Origin: Hyphomicrobiales bacterium
GTDB taxonomy: Bacteria; Pseudomonadota; Alphaproteobacteria; Rhizobiales; Rhodobiaceae
Length of the DNA: 64,000 bases
Reading direction: 5' to 3'
Assembly: GCA_002869065.1 (NCBI GenBank)
Contig: PKTR01000005.1
Span: 62,001 to 126,000 of the forward strand
Below are positions 45,963 through 56,523 of the stretch, in pieces. The position numbers and the translations under genes were made by a program. Numbering within the stretch: position 1 is the stretch's first letter; each line of letters begins with the position of its first letter. The notes beneath the pieces are model-generated. The model ran no database searches, had not been told where the DNA came from, and saw only the letters and a list, made by a program, of their open reading frames with translations.

Positions 45963-46807
45963 ATCCGCGCCCCCTTCTTCTTCGACTTGCCCGAATCGAG
46001 TTCGGCCTTGCGCCGTTCCTGCGCCGCTTGCGTGAGACGCACCATCACGCGGTCATCGAACCTGAGATCGATTGCCGCCAGATCGCGGGCGAGCAGACCG
46101 CCCTCATTGTCGAGGCGTTCAAGCCGTTCAAGCGCGGAAGCCGTATCTGCCTCCGGCAGCAAAACGTCGATGCCGTTGTCGAGACGCAGCGTCCAGCGCC
46201 GATCGGAAACGAGGATGTAGGCCCGAACCTTCGGCTTCAGCGTCGTGAAGCGGTCCATCGTCGTCATGAATTCGGCAAGCCGGCGCTGCGCGCCGTGGCC
46301 GATGGCCAGCGGCAGGCGGACGAAGCGGTCGTCGACCACATCGGTGATGATCTCGCCGGCCCGATCGACGACGGACACGGTCTGGCCGCGCTGCCAAAGC
46401 GCGAACGGCTCGCGTTCCTTGATCGTCACCTGCAGCGTGGCGGGATAGAGCTTGCGGACCGAAACCGCGTTGACCCAGGACATATGCGACAGCCGCACCC
46501 GGGCGTCCGCCGCGTCATAGCTGAGCAGCGACGTCCCCGGCTCGATGTCGAGCACGGTCAGCACATCGGCTTCGGCGATTTCCTTCTGTCCGGTGATTCG
46601 CACCGCGTCGATGCCGAAGCCGGCCGACGAACTCAGCGTTTCGGCAACCGGCGCCAGCTGGCCGCCAAGCGCCAGCGCATAGGCGCCCCAGCAACCGAGG
46701 AATCCAAGAGCGAGAACGGTACCGGTAAAGCGCGGCGGCTCGGGCAGCTCGCGCCCGAACAGCACGGCGGTCGAAAGGGTGCGCGCACGACCACGGCCCT
46801 TCGGCAT
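45959..46807 (-). CDS. ftsQ: Cell division protein FtsQ
   Basis: A bitopic divisome protein, 282 residues. A short basic cytoplasmic segment is followed by one transmembrane helix (GTVLALGFLGCWGAYALAL, about residues 29-47). A POTRA domain comes next (FGIDAVRITGQKEIAEADVLTVLDIEPGTSL), then the FtsQ beta domain. MPKGRGRAR at 46807 is used as start; 28 more codons are open upstream. It lies 50 bp after ddl and overlaps ftsA by 4 bp. Confidence 0.92.
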   Translation of the reverse strand: MPKGRGRARTLSTAVLFGRELPEPPRFTGTVLALGFLGCWGAYALALGGQLAPVAETLSSSAGFGIDAVRITGQKEIAEADVLTVLDIEPGTSLLSYDAADARVRLSHMSWVNAVSVRKLYPATLQVTIKEREPFALWQRGQTVSVVDRAGEIITDVVDDRFVRLPLAIGHGAQRRLAEFMTTMDRFTTLKPKVRAYILVSDRRWTLRLDNGIDVLLPEADTASALERLERLDNEGGLLARDLAAIDLRFDDRVMVRLTQAAQERRKAELDSGKSKKKGARI

Positions 46808-46857
46808 TGCGAATTCCTCCGCATTGCCGTCAGCCTGGCTACGTCTGCGCCAACGCC

Positions 46858-47787
46858 CTACCTGCCGCAACTCGCGTCCTCCACCATCCACGAAACCAGT
46901 TCCTCGAAACTCATGCCGACATAAGCCGCCATTTCCGGAACCAGCGATGTCGCCGTCATCCCCGGCTGGGTATTAACTTCCAGGCAAATCAGTTCACCGG
47001 TTCCGTCCGGGCGGTCGTCGTAGCGGAAATCCGCCCTTGAAACGCCGCGGCAGCCGAGCGCTTGATGTGCTGTTAGGGTTAGTTTCTGTATACTTTGGTA
47101 AATATTCGGTGAAATTTCCGCCGGCAGAACGTGTTTTGATCCACCGGGACGGTACTTCGAATCGTAGTCGTAGAAGCCATATCCGACCGGCGTAACCTCA
47201 ATGACATCAAGCGCTTTGTCGCCCATCGCGGCACAGGTCAGCTCGCGCCCGGCTATGAATTTTTCGACCATCACGATGTCGTTGTAGGGCCAATCCTCAC
47301 GATAAAGCTCCTGCGGCGGATGGCTGGCGCCCTCCTGCACGATCAGCACGCCGCAGCTTGACCCTTCGTTGACCGGCTTGACCACATAGGGCGGCTGAAT
47401 CGGATGCGCTTTCGCCGCCTCGAGGCGATGCATCACGCGATCCTCGGCGACCGGGATCCCCGCGCCCTTCATCACGTCCTTGGCGCGCGCCTTGTCCATG
47501 GCAAGCGCCGAGGCGAGCACGCCCGAATGGGTGTAGGGGATAGCCAGCACCTCGAGGATGCCCTGAATGCAACCATCCTCCCCGAACGGGCCGTGCAGCG
47601 CGTTGAACACCACATCGGGCTTCAGCTCGCTGAGCGTCGCGGCAATGTTGCGGTCGACATCGACGCGGGTGACGCGATAGCCGGCGCGTTCCAGCGCGCC
47701 GCTGCAGGCGCCACCGCTCGACAGGCTGACCTCGCGCTCCGACGACCAGCCGCCCAACAGCACCGCCACATGTTTCTTGCCGGCCAT
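46858..47787 (-). CDS. ddl: D-alanine--D-alanine ligase
   Basis: An ATP-grasp enzyme that makes the D-Ala-D-Ala dipeptide for peptidoglycan, 309 residues. Motifs include [49 protein letters not shown] and [24 protein letters not shown] lies just upstream of the ATG at 47787. It sits between murB (17-bp gap) and ftsQ within the dcw cluster. Confidence 0.96.
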   Translation of the reverse strand: MAGKKHVAVLLGGWSSEREVSLSSGGACSGALERAGYRVTRVDVDRNIAATLSELKPDVVFNALHGPFGEDGCIQGILEVLAIPYTHSGVLASALAMDKARAKDVMKGAGIPVAEDRVMHRLEAAKAHPIQPPYVVKPVNEGSSCGVLIVQEGASHPPQELYREDWPYNDIVMVEKFIAGRELTCAAMGDKALDVIEVTPVGYGFYDYDSKYRPGGSKHVLPAEISPNIYQSIQKLTLTAHQALGCRGVSRADFRYDDRPDGTGELICLEVNTQPGMTATSLVPEMAAYVGMSFEELVSWMVEDASCGR

Positions 47788-47804
47788 GGTTCTCTCTCCC
47801 CTCA

Positions 47805-48761
47805 TTACCGTCCAAGGAACGGTTCGATCGCGACGCCGGGCGCAAAGTTGCCGAGCCGCTTGATTTCCCATTCGAGCCGCACCCCCGAAGTTTCGAGAAC
47901 GCGCGCGCGCACCGTCTCGCCGAGCAGTTCGAGGTCGGCGCCGGTCGCGCTTCCCGTGTTGATGAGAAAATTGCAGTGCATCGGCGACACCTGCGCGCCG
48001 CCGATGGTCAGCCCCCGGCAACCCGCGGCATCGACCAGCTTCCACGCCGACTGTCCCGGCGGGTTCTTGAAGGTGGAGCCGCCGGTGCGCTCGCGGATTG
48101 GTTGATTCTCGGCGCGGTAGCGCTCGACCTCGTCCATCTCGGCCTGCAAGGTGGCCGGGTCGCCCGGCACGCCCTGGAACACCGCTTCGGTGAAAATCAG
48201 GTCGGGCGCGGCATCCGAATGACGATAGCTGTAGCCCATGTCCGCATTGGTCAGCACGTGGCGCTCGCCCTTGCGGTCGACAGCGCGGATCTCGACGACG
48301 CCGTCCTTCGTCTCGCCGCCATGGGCACCCGCATTCATGCGCAGTGCACCACCGATGCCGCCCGGAATGCCGCGGAAGAAGGCGAACCCGCCGATGCCTG
48401 CCTCCGCCGCGATCTTGGCGAACTGCGCATCACGCACCGCACCGCCGACGCGGACCCGGTTGCTGTCCTCGACCGTCGTCTTGCCGAACCCGCGCGGGCT
48501 GAGGCGGATGACGACGCCGGGAATACCGCCATCGCGCACCAAGAGATTGGAGCCGAGCCCGATCACCATCACCGGAATGTCGGCCGGCAGCGCGGCGAGG
48601 AAGGCCGAGAGATCGTCTTCGTCCGCCGGCGTGAACAGCATCTGCGCCGGCCCGCCGACCCGGAACCAGGTGATGTCGGCGAGCGGAAAGTTCGCCTCCA
48701 TCCGGCCGCGAATGCCCGCCAGCCGATCGCCCAGAACCACTTTCAGGTCGGCAAAGCTCAT
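47805..48761 (-). CDS. murB: UDP-N-acetylenolpyruvoylglucosamine reductase
   Basis: An FAD enzyme forming UDP-MurNAc, 318 residues. [21 protein letters not shown] and [20 protein letters not shown] belong to the FAD-binding domain, [20 protein letters not shown] holds a conserved substrate loop, and GSTFKNPPG is the type I-like C-terminal motif with catalytic Ser. The start overlaps the murC stop (ATGA, 48758-48761). Confidence 0.96.
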   Translation of the reverse strand: MSFADLKVVLGDRLAGIRGRMEANFPLADITWFRVGGPAQMLFTPADEDDLSAFLAALPADIPVMVIGLGSNLLVRDGGIPGVVIRLSPRGFGKTTVEDSNRVRVGGAVRDAQFAKIAAEAGIGGFAFFRGIPGGIGGALRMNAGAHGGETKDGVVEIRAVDRKGERHVLTNADMGYSYRHSDAAPDLIFTEAVFQGVPGDPATLQAEMDEVERYRAENQPIRERTGGSTFKNPPGQSAWKLVDAAGCRGLTIGGAQVSPMHCNFLINTGSATGADLELLGETVRARVLETSGVRLEWEIKRLGNFAPGVAIEPFLGR

Positions 48762-50173
48762 GCGCCTTCTCCACCAAGTGCGGCGAGCTTGTCCGGCAGC
48801 GCGTAGGCCCATTGCGTGATCGAGCCGGCGCCGAGGCAAACGACCACGTCGCCCGGTTCGGCCCGCTCGGCGATCACACCGGCCAGTGCATCGGCGCTTT
48901 CGAGCGGCAGAACGTTGCGGTGACCGCGCGCGCGGATGCCGGCAACCAGCGCATCCTTGTCGACACCCTCGATCGGCTGTTCGCCGGCCGCGTAGACATC
49001 GGCGATGATCACCGTGTCGGCATCGTTGAAGCAGGCGCAGAAGCCGTCGAACAGGCTCTCCAGCCGGGTGTAGCGATGCGGCTGCATCACCGCGATCACC
49101 TTGCGCTGTGCCGCGCTGCGCGCCGCCGCCAGCACCGCCGTGATCTCGACCGGGTGGTGGCCGTAGTCGTCGAAGATATCGATGCCGTTCCAGGCACCGG
49201 TATGGGTGAAGCGCCGCTTGACGCCGCCGAACGCCGCGAGCCCCTTGCGGATCGCATCGCCGGAAAGGCCGAGCTGATCGGCAACCGCAATCGCTGCCGT
49301 CGCATTCGACACGTTGTGCTGACCCGGCATCGGCAGAACGAGGCCGGGGATCTCTCGCGTCTCACCCGAGCGGCGGTCGTTGATGACGACGGAGAAGCGC
49401 GAATTGCCGCCCTCGAAGCGCAAATCGGTGAAGCGCACATCGGCCTGCGGGTTGGTGCCGTAGGTGACAATGCGCCGGTCCTCGATACGGCCGACCAGCT
49501 CTTGCACCACCGGATGATCGAGGCACATCGCGGCAAAGCCGTAGAACGGCACGTTCTCGACGAACTGGCGGAAGGCTTCGCGCACGGCGTCGAAATTGCC
49601 GTAATGGTCGAGATGCTCCGGATCGATATTGGTGACGATGGCGATATCGGCCGGCAGCTTGACGAAGGTGCCGTCGGATTCGTCGGCTTCCACCACCATC
49701 CAGTCGCCATCGCCCATGCGCGCATTGGTGCCGTAGGCGTTGATGATGCCGCCATTGATGACGGTCGGATCGAGACCACCAGCGTCGAGCAGCGCCGCCA
49801 CCATCGAGGTGGTCGTCGTCTTGCCGTGCGTGCCGCCAACCGCGATCGCCTGCTTGAAGCGCATCAGTTCGGCGAGCATCTCCGCGCGCCGCACCACCGG
49901 CAACAGCCGCTCGCGCGCCGCGACAAGTTCCGGGTTATCCTTCTTGATCGCCGAGGAGACGACGACCACGGCTGCGTCGCCGAGATTCTCCGCCGCATGG
50001 CCCACATGCACCTCGATGCCCTTGGCGCGCAGGCGCTGCACATTGGCGCTCTCGGCAATGTCTGAGCCCTGCACCCGATAGCCGAGGCTGACCAGCACTT
50101 CGGCAATGCCGCTCATGCCGATGCAGCCGATACCGACGAAATGAACCGGGCCGATGTCGCCGGGCATTTTCAT
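48758..50173 (-). CDS. murC: UDP-N-acetylmuramate--L-alanine ligase
   Basis: Adds L-Ala to UDP-MurNAc, 471 residues. [18 protein letters not shown] is the N-terminal Rossmann motif, [13 protein letters not shown] the ATP P-loop, and [10 protein letters not shown] and MQPHRYTRL are C-terminal Mur-ligase signatures. The ATG at 50173 overlaps the murG stop by 4 bp; a second ATG two codons later is possible. The cysteine in GIGCIGMSG replaces a Gly/Ser common in other MurC proteins. Confidence 0.96.
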   Translation of the reverse strand: MKMPGDIGPVHFVGIGCIGMSGIAEVLVSLGYRVQGSDIAESANVQRLRAKGIEVHVGHAAENLGDAAVVVVSSAIKKDNPELVAARERLLPVVRRAEMLAELMRFKQAIAVGGTHGKTTTTSMVAALLDAGGLDPTVINGGIINAYGTNARMGDGDWMVVEADESDGTFVKLPADIAIVTNIDPEHLDHYGNFDAVREAFRQFVENVPFYGFAAMCLDHPVVQELVGRIEDRRIVTYGTNPQADVRFTDLRFEGGNSRFSVVINDRRSGETREIPGLVLPMPGQHNVSNATAAIAVADQLGLSGDAIRKGLAAFGGVKRRFTHTGAWNGIDIFDDYGHHPVEITAVLAAARSAAQRKVIAVMQPHRYTRLESLFDGFCACFNDADTVIIADVYAAGEQPIEGVDKDALVAGIRARGHRNVLPLESADALAGVIAERAEPGDVVVCLGAGSITQWAYALPDKLAALGGEGA

Positions 50174-51294
50174 GACTGTTCTCCAAAAACTACGCTTTGA
50201 GCCCGCCCGCCGGCGGCAACATGTTCGACAAGATCGGCAAGCCGGCGCACCGCATCCGGACGGCCGGTGCTTTTCGCCGCCGCCGCGACCGCGGCAAGCC
50301 CCTCCGGATCGGCCATCCGCTCGGCAATCGCGCTCGCGAGCCGTTCGGCGTCGAGGTCCTTTTGATCGATCACCTCGGCCCCGCCAGCGCCCTGCAGCAC
50401 CGCCGCATTGGTCGCCTGATCGGCATCGAGCGCATGTGGGAACGGAATGAGGATCGACGGGCGGCCGATGACCGAAAGCTCGGTCACCGTCGAGGCGCCC
50501 GAGCGGCAGATGACGAGATGGGAACCGGCGATGCGCGCCGGCAGATCGGTGAAGAACGGCGCCAGCTCGACCTCGAGCCCGAGCGCATCGTACTGGCTCT
50601 TCACCGCATCGAGGTCTTCCGGCCGGCACTGCTGCACCAGCTTCAGCCGCGCGCGCGCCGCCTCGGGCAGCTTCGCGATTGCGTCCGGCAGGATCTCGGA
50701 AAAGAACCGCGCGCCCTGACTACCGCCGAAAACGAGCAGCTTGAACGGACCATCCGCCGCCGGCATGTCGTAAGGCATGGCGGCCACGTCAAGCACCGCC
50801 GGCCGCACCGGATTGCCTGTGTGCACGAGCTTGGCGGCAAAAGCCTCCGAATGCCGGCTTTCGGGAAAGCTCGCCGCAACCGCCGTTGCAACCCGGCCAA
50901 GCAGCCGGTTGGCCCGGCCAACGACGGCGTTTTGCTCGTGCAGCACGCTCGGCACCCGCCGCAGCATCGCCGCCATCAGCGGCGGCAATGTCGGATAGCC
51001 GCCGAAACCGACCACCGCGGCCGGCTTCAGATGCGAGATGATGCCGTTCGCCTGAATGACGCCGCGCACAAGCGCAAAGGCGGTCCGGGCCAGCGCCAAC
51101 GGCGAGCGGCCGCGAATGGTGGCCGACGCCACGATGTGGATTTTGCGCGCGGGAAACGCCTGACCGTAGCGGTCGGCCCGCTCGTCGGTCGCCAGCTCGA
51201 CCACATGGCCGCGACGCCCGAGCTCTTCGGCCAGCGCCTGTGCCGGGAACAGGTGTCCCCCGGTTCCGCCTGCCGCAAGCAAGATCGCCGCCAT
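50170..51294 (-). CDS. murG: UDP-N-acetylglucosamine--N-acetylmuramyl pyrophosphoryl-undecaprenol transferase
   Basis: A membrane-associated GT-B enzyme that completes lipid II, 374 residues. [19 protein letters not shown] is the acceptor-side glycine loop, [16 protein letters not shown] the second G-loop, and [14 protein letters not shown] with [29 protein letters not shown] forms the UDP-GlcNAc site. It starts 19 bp after ftsW at ATG 51294; 24 upstream codons are open but not conserved-looking. Confidence 0.96.
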   Translation of the reverse strand: MAAILLAAGGTGGHLFPAQALAEELGRRGHVVELATDERADRYGQAFPARKIHIVASATIRGRSPLALARTAFALVRGVIQANGIISHLKPAAVVGFGGYPTLPPLMAAMLRRVPSVLHEQNAVVGRANRLLGRVATAVAASFPESRHSEAFAAKLVHTGNPVRPAVLDVAAMPYDMPAADGPFKLLVFGGSQGARFFSEILPDAIAKLPEAARARLKLVQQCRPEDLDAVKSQYDALGLEVELAPFFTDLPARIAGSHLVICRSGASTVTELSVIGRPSILIPFPHALDADQATNAAVLQGAGGAEVIDQKDLDAERLASAIAERMADPEGLAAVAAAAKSTGRPDAVRRLADLVEHVAAGGRAQSVVFGEQS

Positions 51295-51313
51295 GCCGTC
51301 TCCTTGTTTCGGT

Positions 51314-52474
51314 TCAGCCGGCGCGATGGCCAGCGAAATGCGAGAATTCGATGCCGCTGCCGGCAAGCGTCGGTTCCGGTCGCCGCCGGGTCAGCGCGAG
51401 CAGGAAGCCCATCGCCAGCGCCAGCGCGAGCAGCGACGAGCCGCCATAGGAAATGAACGGCAGCGTCATGCCCTTGGCCGGCATCAGATTGACGTTCACC
51501 GCCATGTTGATGATCGACTGCACGCCGAACAGCACGACGAGGCCCGCGGTTGCCAGCCGCTCGAAATCGCCCTCCTGACGCAGCGTGTGCGAGAAGCCGC
51601 GCATGACGACGAAGGCGAACATGATGACCAGCAGGATGCAGACGACGATGCCGAATTCTTCCGCCGCCACCGCGAAGGTGAAGTCGGTGTGCGAGTCCGG
51701 CAGGATCCACTTGATGGTGCCCTCGCCCGGCCCCCTGCCGAGCCAGCCGCCGCGCAGGAAGGAATCCCGCGCCATATCGACCTGATAGGTGTCGCCCGAG
51801 CCCGGATCGATGAACCGGTCGATGCGGTTGGCGACATGCGGGAAGGTGAAATAGGCCGCGACCGCGCCGACAATCGCGGCCGCCGACAGCGCGCCGATCC
51901 ACACCCACGAAAGCCCGGCCATGAAGAACATGGCGCACCAGACGATGACGATCAGCATCGTCTGGCCGAGATCGGGCTGGGCGACCAGCACCGCGCCGAC
52001 CATGGCCAGCACCAGAATGGCGAACAGATTTCCCGGCACATCGGGCCGGCGGGCGTTTTCGGCAAACAGAAACGCGCAGATAATGACGAAGGCCGGCTTG
52101 ACGAATTCCGACGGCTGCACGGTGAAGCCGAACAGGTCGAGCCAGCGCCGCGAGCCCTTCACCTCGGCACCGACGAACAGCGTCAGCACCAGCATCAGCA
52201 TGGCGCCGGCAAACAGCACCAGAGCGGCCCGGCGCACCTGGCGCGGCGACAACAGCGAGGTACCGAACAGGATCGCAAGCGCGGGGATCAGGAAGATCGC
52301 CTGGCGTTTGACGAAGTGGTAGCTGTCGAGGTTGAGCCGCTCGGCAACCGGCGGGCTCGCCGCGAACGACAGCACCACGCCGCCGATCATCAGAGCGATG
52401 ATCCCGACCAGCAGGAACCGGTCGACGGTCCACCACCACTGGGCAAAAAGGCTTCGATCCGCGCGACTGACCAT
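51314..52474 (-). CDS. ftsW: Septal peptidoglycan polymerase FtsW
   Basis: A SEDS-family glycosyltransferase working with FtsI at the septum, 386 residues with about ten transmembrane helices. VAQPDLGQTMLIVIVWCAMFF and GGWLGRGPGEGTIKWILPDSHTDFTFAVAAEEFG are family hallmarks, and the end has NLMPAKGMTLPFISYGGSSLLA. Its ATG at 52474 overlaps the murD stop by one base (TGATG), implying coupling. Confidence 0.95.
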   Translation of the reverse strand: MVSRADRSLFAQWWWTVDRFLLVGIIALMIGGVVLSFAASPPVAERLNLDSYHFVKRQAIFLIPALAILFGTSLLSPRQVRRAALVLFAGAMLMLVLTLFVGAEVKGSRRWLDLFGFTVQPSEFVKPAFVIICAFLFAENARRPDVPGNLFAILVLAMVGAVLVAQPDLGQTMLIVIVWCAMFFMAGLSWVWIGALSAAAIVGAVAAYFTFPHVANRIDRFIDPGSGDTYQVDMARDSFLRGGWLGRGPGEGTIKWILPDSHTDFTFAVAAEEFGIVVCILLVIMFAFVVMRGFSHTLRQEGDFERLATAGLVVLFGVQSIINMAVNVNLMPAKGMTLPFISYGGSSLLALALAMGFLLALTRRRPEPTLAGSGIEFSHFAGHRAG

Positions 52475-53982
52475 CAGGCCGCCCCTCCATCGGTTTCGAT
52501 GCCGGGCAGCGCCCGAACCAGATCGCGGAACGCGTCGCCGCGCGCCTCGAAGCTGGAATACTGATCCCACGACGTGCAGGCCGGCGACAGGAGCACGACC
52601 TCGCCGGCTTCGGCTTCGTCTGCGGCGCGGGCCACCGCGACATCCATCGTGCCGCAAATCTCATGCGGCACCCCGTCGAGCGTGGTGGCGAACGCGTCCG
52701 CCGCCTCGCCGATCAGATAAGCCTTGGCGACACGGCCAAAATGCGGCGCGAGCGCGGTGATCCCGCCTTCCTTCGGGCGGCCCCCGGCGATCCAGCGGAT
52801 GCGCTCGTAAGACGTCAGCGCCTTTTCCGCCGCATCCGTGTTGGTGCCCTTGGAATCATTGACGAAGAGAACGCCACCGCGCGTACCGACCCGCTCCATG
52901 CGGTGCGCGAGCCCGCCGAACGAGGCGATGCCCGCAGCGATGTCCTCGACGCTCAGCCCGAGCGCCCGGCAGGCGGCGAAGGCAGCCGCCGCATTCTGCC
53001 AGTTATGGCGGCCGGGTAGCGCCGGCGCGGTCTTGAGAGCAAAGACATCGGCCTCACCGCCGGCGACCCGCTCGACCAGCCTGCCGTCGCGCACGAAGAC
53101 CGCGTCGCGGTTGCCACCGAGTTCTTCGGTTGCCGATATCTCGACGACGGGCGCGGAATTCTCCGCCCCGAAGCGCACCAGATTGGCGAGGAACCGGCCT
53201 TCGTCCTCGTCGACGCCAATCACCGCCGTCATCGGTGGCAGCGGATCGAACAGACGACGCTTGGCGGCGAAATAGCCGCCCGGCCCGCCATGGCGGTCGT
53301 AGTGATCGGGAGAAAGGTTGAGGAAGACCGCGACATCCGGCGAAAGGATCCGCGCGAGGTCGGTCTGGTAGGACGACAGTTCGAGCACGTAGATCGCATC
53401 GCGCGCCTGCGGCGGATCGAGATCGAGCACCCCACGGCCGATATTGCCACCGACCTGCACCGGCTTGCCGGCTTCGGCCAGGATATGTCCGATCAGCGCG
53501 GTGGTCGTCGATTTGCCGTTCGAGCCGGTGATGCAAACGACCTTCGGGCCCACATCAGCAAGAGAGGCATCGGCAAGCGAAGGATCGAAGCTGTCGTACA
53601 CGTCCGGCGCGCCGTCGGTCTCGGCAAGAGCGTCGGCCGCCGCCTGCCGCCAGACTTCGACCATCTCGAAGAACAGGCCAACGTCGTTGTCGACCGGAAC
53701 GCCGGCGGCCCAGGCTTGGCGCACGACCGGGTTCGGCGTTGGATAGAGATGCGGAATGCCGGGGCTCAGCACCAATCGCTGCACGCCTGCCCAGCTTGCC
53801 GGCTCATGCAGATTGGCGATTTCGAACCCTTCGGCAGCGGCCTTTTCCCGCGCCGCCTCGTTGTCGTCCCAGCACACGGGAACGGCGCCTGCGACGGCAA
53901 GCGCACGCGCGGCAACGAGCCCGGATCGTCCGAGCCCGAGGATGGCCACTCGCTTGTCTTCGAAACCGCCGACAGGGATCAA
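52474..53982 (-). CDS. murD: UDP-N-acetylmuramoylalanine--D-glutamate ligase (TTG start)
   Basis: Adds D-Glu to UDP-MurNAc-L-Ala, 502 residues, a little longer than the ~450 usual. RVAILGLGRSGLVAARAL is N-terminal, ITGSNGKSTTTALIGH the P-loop, NLSPDHYDRHGG the metal loop, and FVNDSKGTNTDAA the C-terminal signature. A ~20-residue Asp/Ala-rich insertion precedes the P-loop (about 120-143). The most upstream usable start is TTG at 53982 (MIPVGGF), with GAGG 7 bases upstream inside the end of mraY; no ATG or GTG lies between it and the Rossmann motif except the internal VAIL. Confidence 0.93.
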   Translation of the reverse strand: MIPVGGFEDKRVAILGLGRSGLVAARALAVAGAVPVCWDDNEAAREKAAAEGFEIANLHEPASWAGVQRLVLSPGIPHLYPTPNPVVRQAWAAGVPVDNDVGLFFEMVEVWRQAAADALAETDGAPDVYDSFDPSLADASLADVGPKVVCITGSNGKSTTTALIGHILAEAGKPVQVGGNIGRGVLDLDPPQARDAIYVLELSSYQTDLARILSPDVAVFLNLSPDHYDRHGGPGGYFAAKRRLFDPLPPMTAVIGVDEDEGRFLANLVRFGAENSAPVVEISATEELGGNRDAVFVRDGRLVERVAGGEADVFALKTAPALPGRHNWQNAAAAFAACRALGLSVEDIAAGIASFGGLAHRMERVGTRGGVLFVNDSKGTNTDAAEKALTSYERIRWIAGGRPKEGGITALAPHFGRVAKAYLIGEAADAFATTLDGVPHEICGTMDVAVARAADEAEAGEVVLLSPACTSWDQYSSFEARGDAFRDLVRALPGIETDGGAA

Positions 53983-53986
53983 TTTG

Positions 53987-55072
53987 TTACCTCAGCTTCA
54001 GGGTCGACAGGCCGATCAGCGCCAGGACGACAGCGATGATCCAGAAGCGGATCACCACCTGGCTTTCGGTCCAGCCGAGATGTTCGAAATGATGATGGAT
54101 GGGCGCCATCTTGAAGATGCGCTTGCCGGTGAGCTTGAACGACGCCACCTGCATGATCACCGAGACGGCTTCGAGCACGAACAACCCGCCGATGATGGCG
54201 AGCACGATCTCGTGCTTGGTGGCCACCGCGACCGCGCCCAGCATGCCGCCAAGCGCCAGCGACCCCGTGTCGCCCATGAAGATCGCCGCCGGCGGCGCGT
54301 TGAACCACAAAAAGCCGAGCCCGGCGCCGATCACCGCGCCGCAGACCACCGCGATCTCGCCGGTGCCCGGCACCAGATGGATCTGCAGATAGTCGGCGAA
54401 GACCGCGTTGCCCGACAGATAGGCGATCAACCCGAAGCTCGCCGCGGCGATCATCACCGGCACGATGGCGAGCCCGTCGAGGCCATCGGTCAGGTTCACC
54501 GCATTGCCCGCGCCGACCATGACGAAGGCCGCGAACGGTACGAAGAACCAGCCGAGATTGAGCACGAAATCCTTCACGAAAGGAAAGGCAAGCGAGGTCG
54601 AGAACGGCTCGGCCCCGGCACCGGCAACGCCAATCGCCGCGGTAACCGCAATCGCGCCCTCGATGCCGAGCCGCGCCTTGCCGCCGAAGCCCTTGTGCGA
54701 CGAGCGCGAGACCTTGAGAAAATCGTCGTAGAAGCCGACCGCGCCGAAGCCGATCGTCACCATCAGCACGATCCAGACATAGATGTTGCTGAGGTTGGCC
54801 CAGATAAGCGTCGCGACGATCATACCGGCGAGGATCATCAGCCCGCCCATGGTCGGCGTTCCGGCCTTGGTCAGGATGTGGCTCTGCGGCCCGTCGGCGC
54901 GGATCGGCTGCCCCTTGCCCTGGCGGACGCGCAGGGCCGCGATAATGCGCGGCCCGAACAGGAACACGAATAACAGCGCGGTCACCACAGCTCCGCCGGT
55001 GCGGAACGTGATGTAGCGGAACACGTTCAGAACCGAAAGCTGGTCGGCGAATTCGCCAAGGAAATACAGCAT
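53987..55072 (-). CDS. mraY: Phospho-N-acetylmuramoyl-pentapeptide transferase
   Basis: An integral membrane enzyme making lipid I, 361 residues with about ten helices. [16 protein letters not shown] contains the DD pair, [16 protein letters not shown] a further catalytic Asp, [13 protein letters not shown] the nucleotide loop, and [15 protein letters not shown] the HHH motif. It lies between murF (8-bp gap) and murD (4-bp gap). Confidence 0.97.
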   Translation of the reverse strand: MLYFLGEFADQLSVLNVFRYITFRTGGAVVTALLFVFLFGPRIIAALRVRQGKGQPIRADGPQSHILTKAGTPTMGGLMILAGMIVATLIWANLSNIYVWIVLMVTIGFGAVGFYDDFLKVSRSSHKGFGGKARLGIEGAIAVTAAIGVAGAGAEPFSTSLAFPFVKDFVLNLGWFFVPFAAFVMVGAGNAVNLTDGLDGLAIVPVMIAAASFGLIAYLSGNAVFADYLQIHLVPGTGEIAVVCGAVIGAGLGFLWFNAPPAAIFMGDTGSLALGGMLGAVAVATKHEIVLAIIGGLFVLEAVSVIMQVASFKLTGKRIFKMAPIHHHFEHLGWTESQVVIRFWIIAVVLALIGLSTLKLR

Positions 55073-55080
55073 GCCTCGTC

Positions 55081-56523
55081 TTACCCCTCGGGTCCGGCCT
55101 CGGACGGATCGGAACCGTAACGCGCCAGCAACGCGTCAACCAACGGCCCCATCCGGCTCCCCAACGAACCCTTGATCATCACCACGTCTCCCGGCGCCAA
55201 TGCACCGGCGAGAATCGCTTCCAGTCGCCCCGACGTCTCCGAATACGCTCCGCGGCGGCTGCGCGGCAAGGTTTTCCATAAGGTTTCCATCAGCGGACCG
55301 GCGCAGAAAACCTGGTCGATCCCGGCCGCCGCGATCGGTTCGGCGAGCCCCTTGTGAAACTGTTCCGCCCCCTCGCCGAGCTCCAGCATGTCGCCGAGCA
55401 CGGCGATCCGCTTGCCCCATTCGCCGACCGGTGTCTGATGCAGCAGCTCGATGGCAGCACGCATCGAGGTCGGATTGGCGTTGTAGCTCTCGTCGATCAG
55501 CGTAGCCTCGCCATCGCGCAGCGTCAGCGTATGGCGCCGGCCGCGCCCCTTCGGCGCCTGCAGATTGGCGAGCGCGACGGCAGCCTTCGCGAGATCGGCA
55601 TCGACCAGCTGCACGCTCGCCAGCACCGCGAGGCTGTTCTGCACCAGATGCCGCCCCGGCACGCCGATCTTGTAGGTCACCGGCACGCCGAAAACCGTCG
55701 CCGAAACGCATGAGCACCCGCCGTGCAGCACCACCTTCTCCAGATGAACCTCGGCGCCGTCGTCCTCGCCGAAGCCGACGATGCGGGTGATGCCGTTCTC
55801 GACCGCCAGGTGATGCAGGAACACAAAGTGCGGGTTGTCGCGGTTGAGCACCGCCGCCCCGCCCGGCACCAGTCCGGTGAAAATCTCCGCCTTGGCGCGC
55901 GCGATTTCTTCGACCGACTCGAACTGCGCCAGGTGCACCGGCTCGACCGTCGTGATCACCACCACATGCGGGTGCACCATCGCCACAAGCGGCGTGATTT
56001 CGCCCGGATGGTTCATGCCGATCTCGAACACCGCGAAGTCGCAATCCGCCGGCATGCGCGCGAGCGTCAGCGGCACGCCCCAGTGATTGTTGAACGAGGC
56101 GACGGAGGCATGCACCTTGCCGGACGGTTCGAGCGTGGTGCGCAACATCTCCTTGGTGCCGGTCTTGCCGACGCTGCCGGTGACGGCGATGACCTTTGCA
56201 CCGCTGCGCTCGCGCGATGCGACACCGAGCCGTTGGAGCGCCTTCAACGGATCGTCAACGGCAATCACCAGTTTGCCGCCGACAATGTTGCCAAGCCCGG
56301 CCAGTCGGTCCGCGGCAACGACGGCAACGCCGGCACCGTTCTCGAACGCCTTGGCGACAAAGTCATGCCCGTCGAAACGGTCGCCCTTGATGGCAAAGAA
56401 GGCTTCGCCCGGCGCGATCGTGCGGCTGTCGATGGAAATGCCCGTGACGGGTTGTCCGCCACCGCCATGCACCTCGCCGGCACAGGCGGCGGCGAAAGCC
56501 TCGAAATTCCACAATGGGGTCAT
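55081..56523 (-). CDS. murF: UDP-N-acetylmuramoyl-tripeptide--D-alanyl-D-alanine ligase
   Basis: Adds D-Ala-D-Ala to complete the pentapeptide precursor, 480 residues. [28 protein letters not shown] is the N-terminal substrate domain, [14 protein letters not shown] the P-loop, [11 protein letters not shown] and NRDNPH central motifs, and [15 protein letters not shown] a C-terminal signature. The ATG overlaps the murE stop (ATGA at 56520-56523). Confidence 0.96.
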   Translation of the reverse strand: MTPLWNFEAFAAACAGEVHGGGGQPVTGISIDSRTIAPGEAFFAIKGDRFDGHDFVAKAFENGAGVAVVAADRLAGLGNIVGGKLVIAVDDPLKALQRLGVASRERSGAKVIAVTGSVGKTGTKEMLRTTLEPSGKVHASVASFNNHWGVPLTLARMPADCDFAVFEIGMNHPGEITPLVAMVHPHVVVITTVEPVHLAQFESVEEIARAKAEIFTGLVPGGAAVLNRDNPHFVFLHHLAVENGITRIVGFGEDDGAEVHLEKVVLHGGCSCVSATVFGVPVTYKIGVPGRHLVQNSLAVLASVQLVDADLAKAAVALANLQAPKGRGRRHTLTLRDGEATLIDESYNANPTSMRAAIELLHQTPVGEWGKRIAVLGDMLELGEGAEQFHKGLAEPIAAAGIDQVFCAGPLMETLWKTLPRSRRGAYSETSGRLEAILAGALAPGDVVMIKGSLGSRMGPLVDALLARYGSDPSEAGPEG

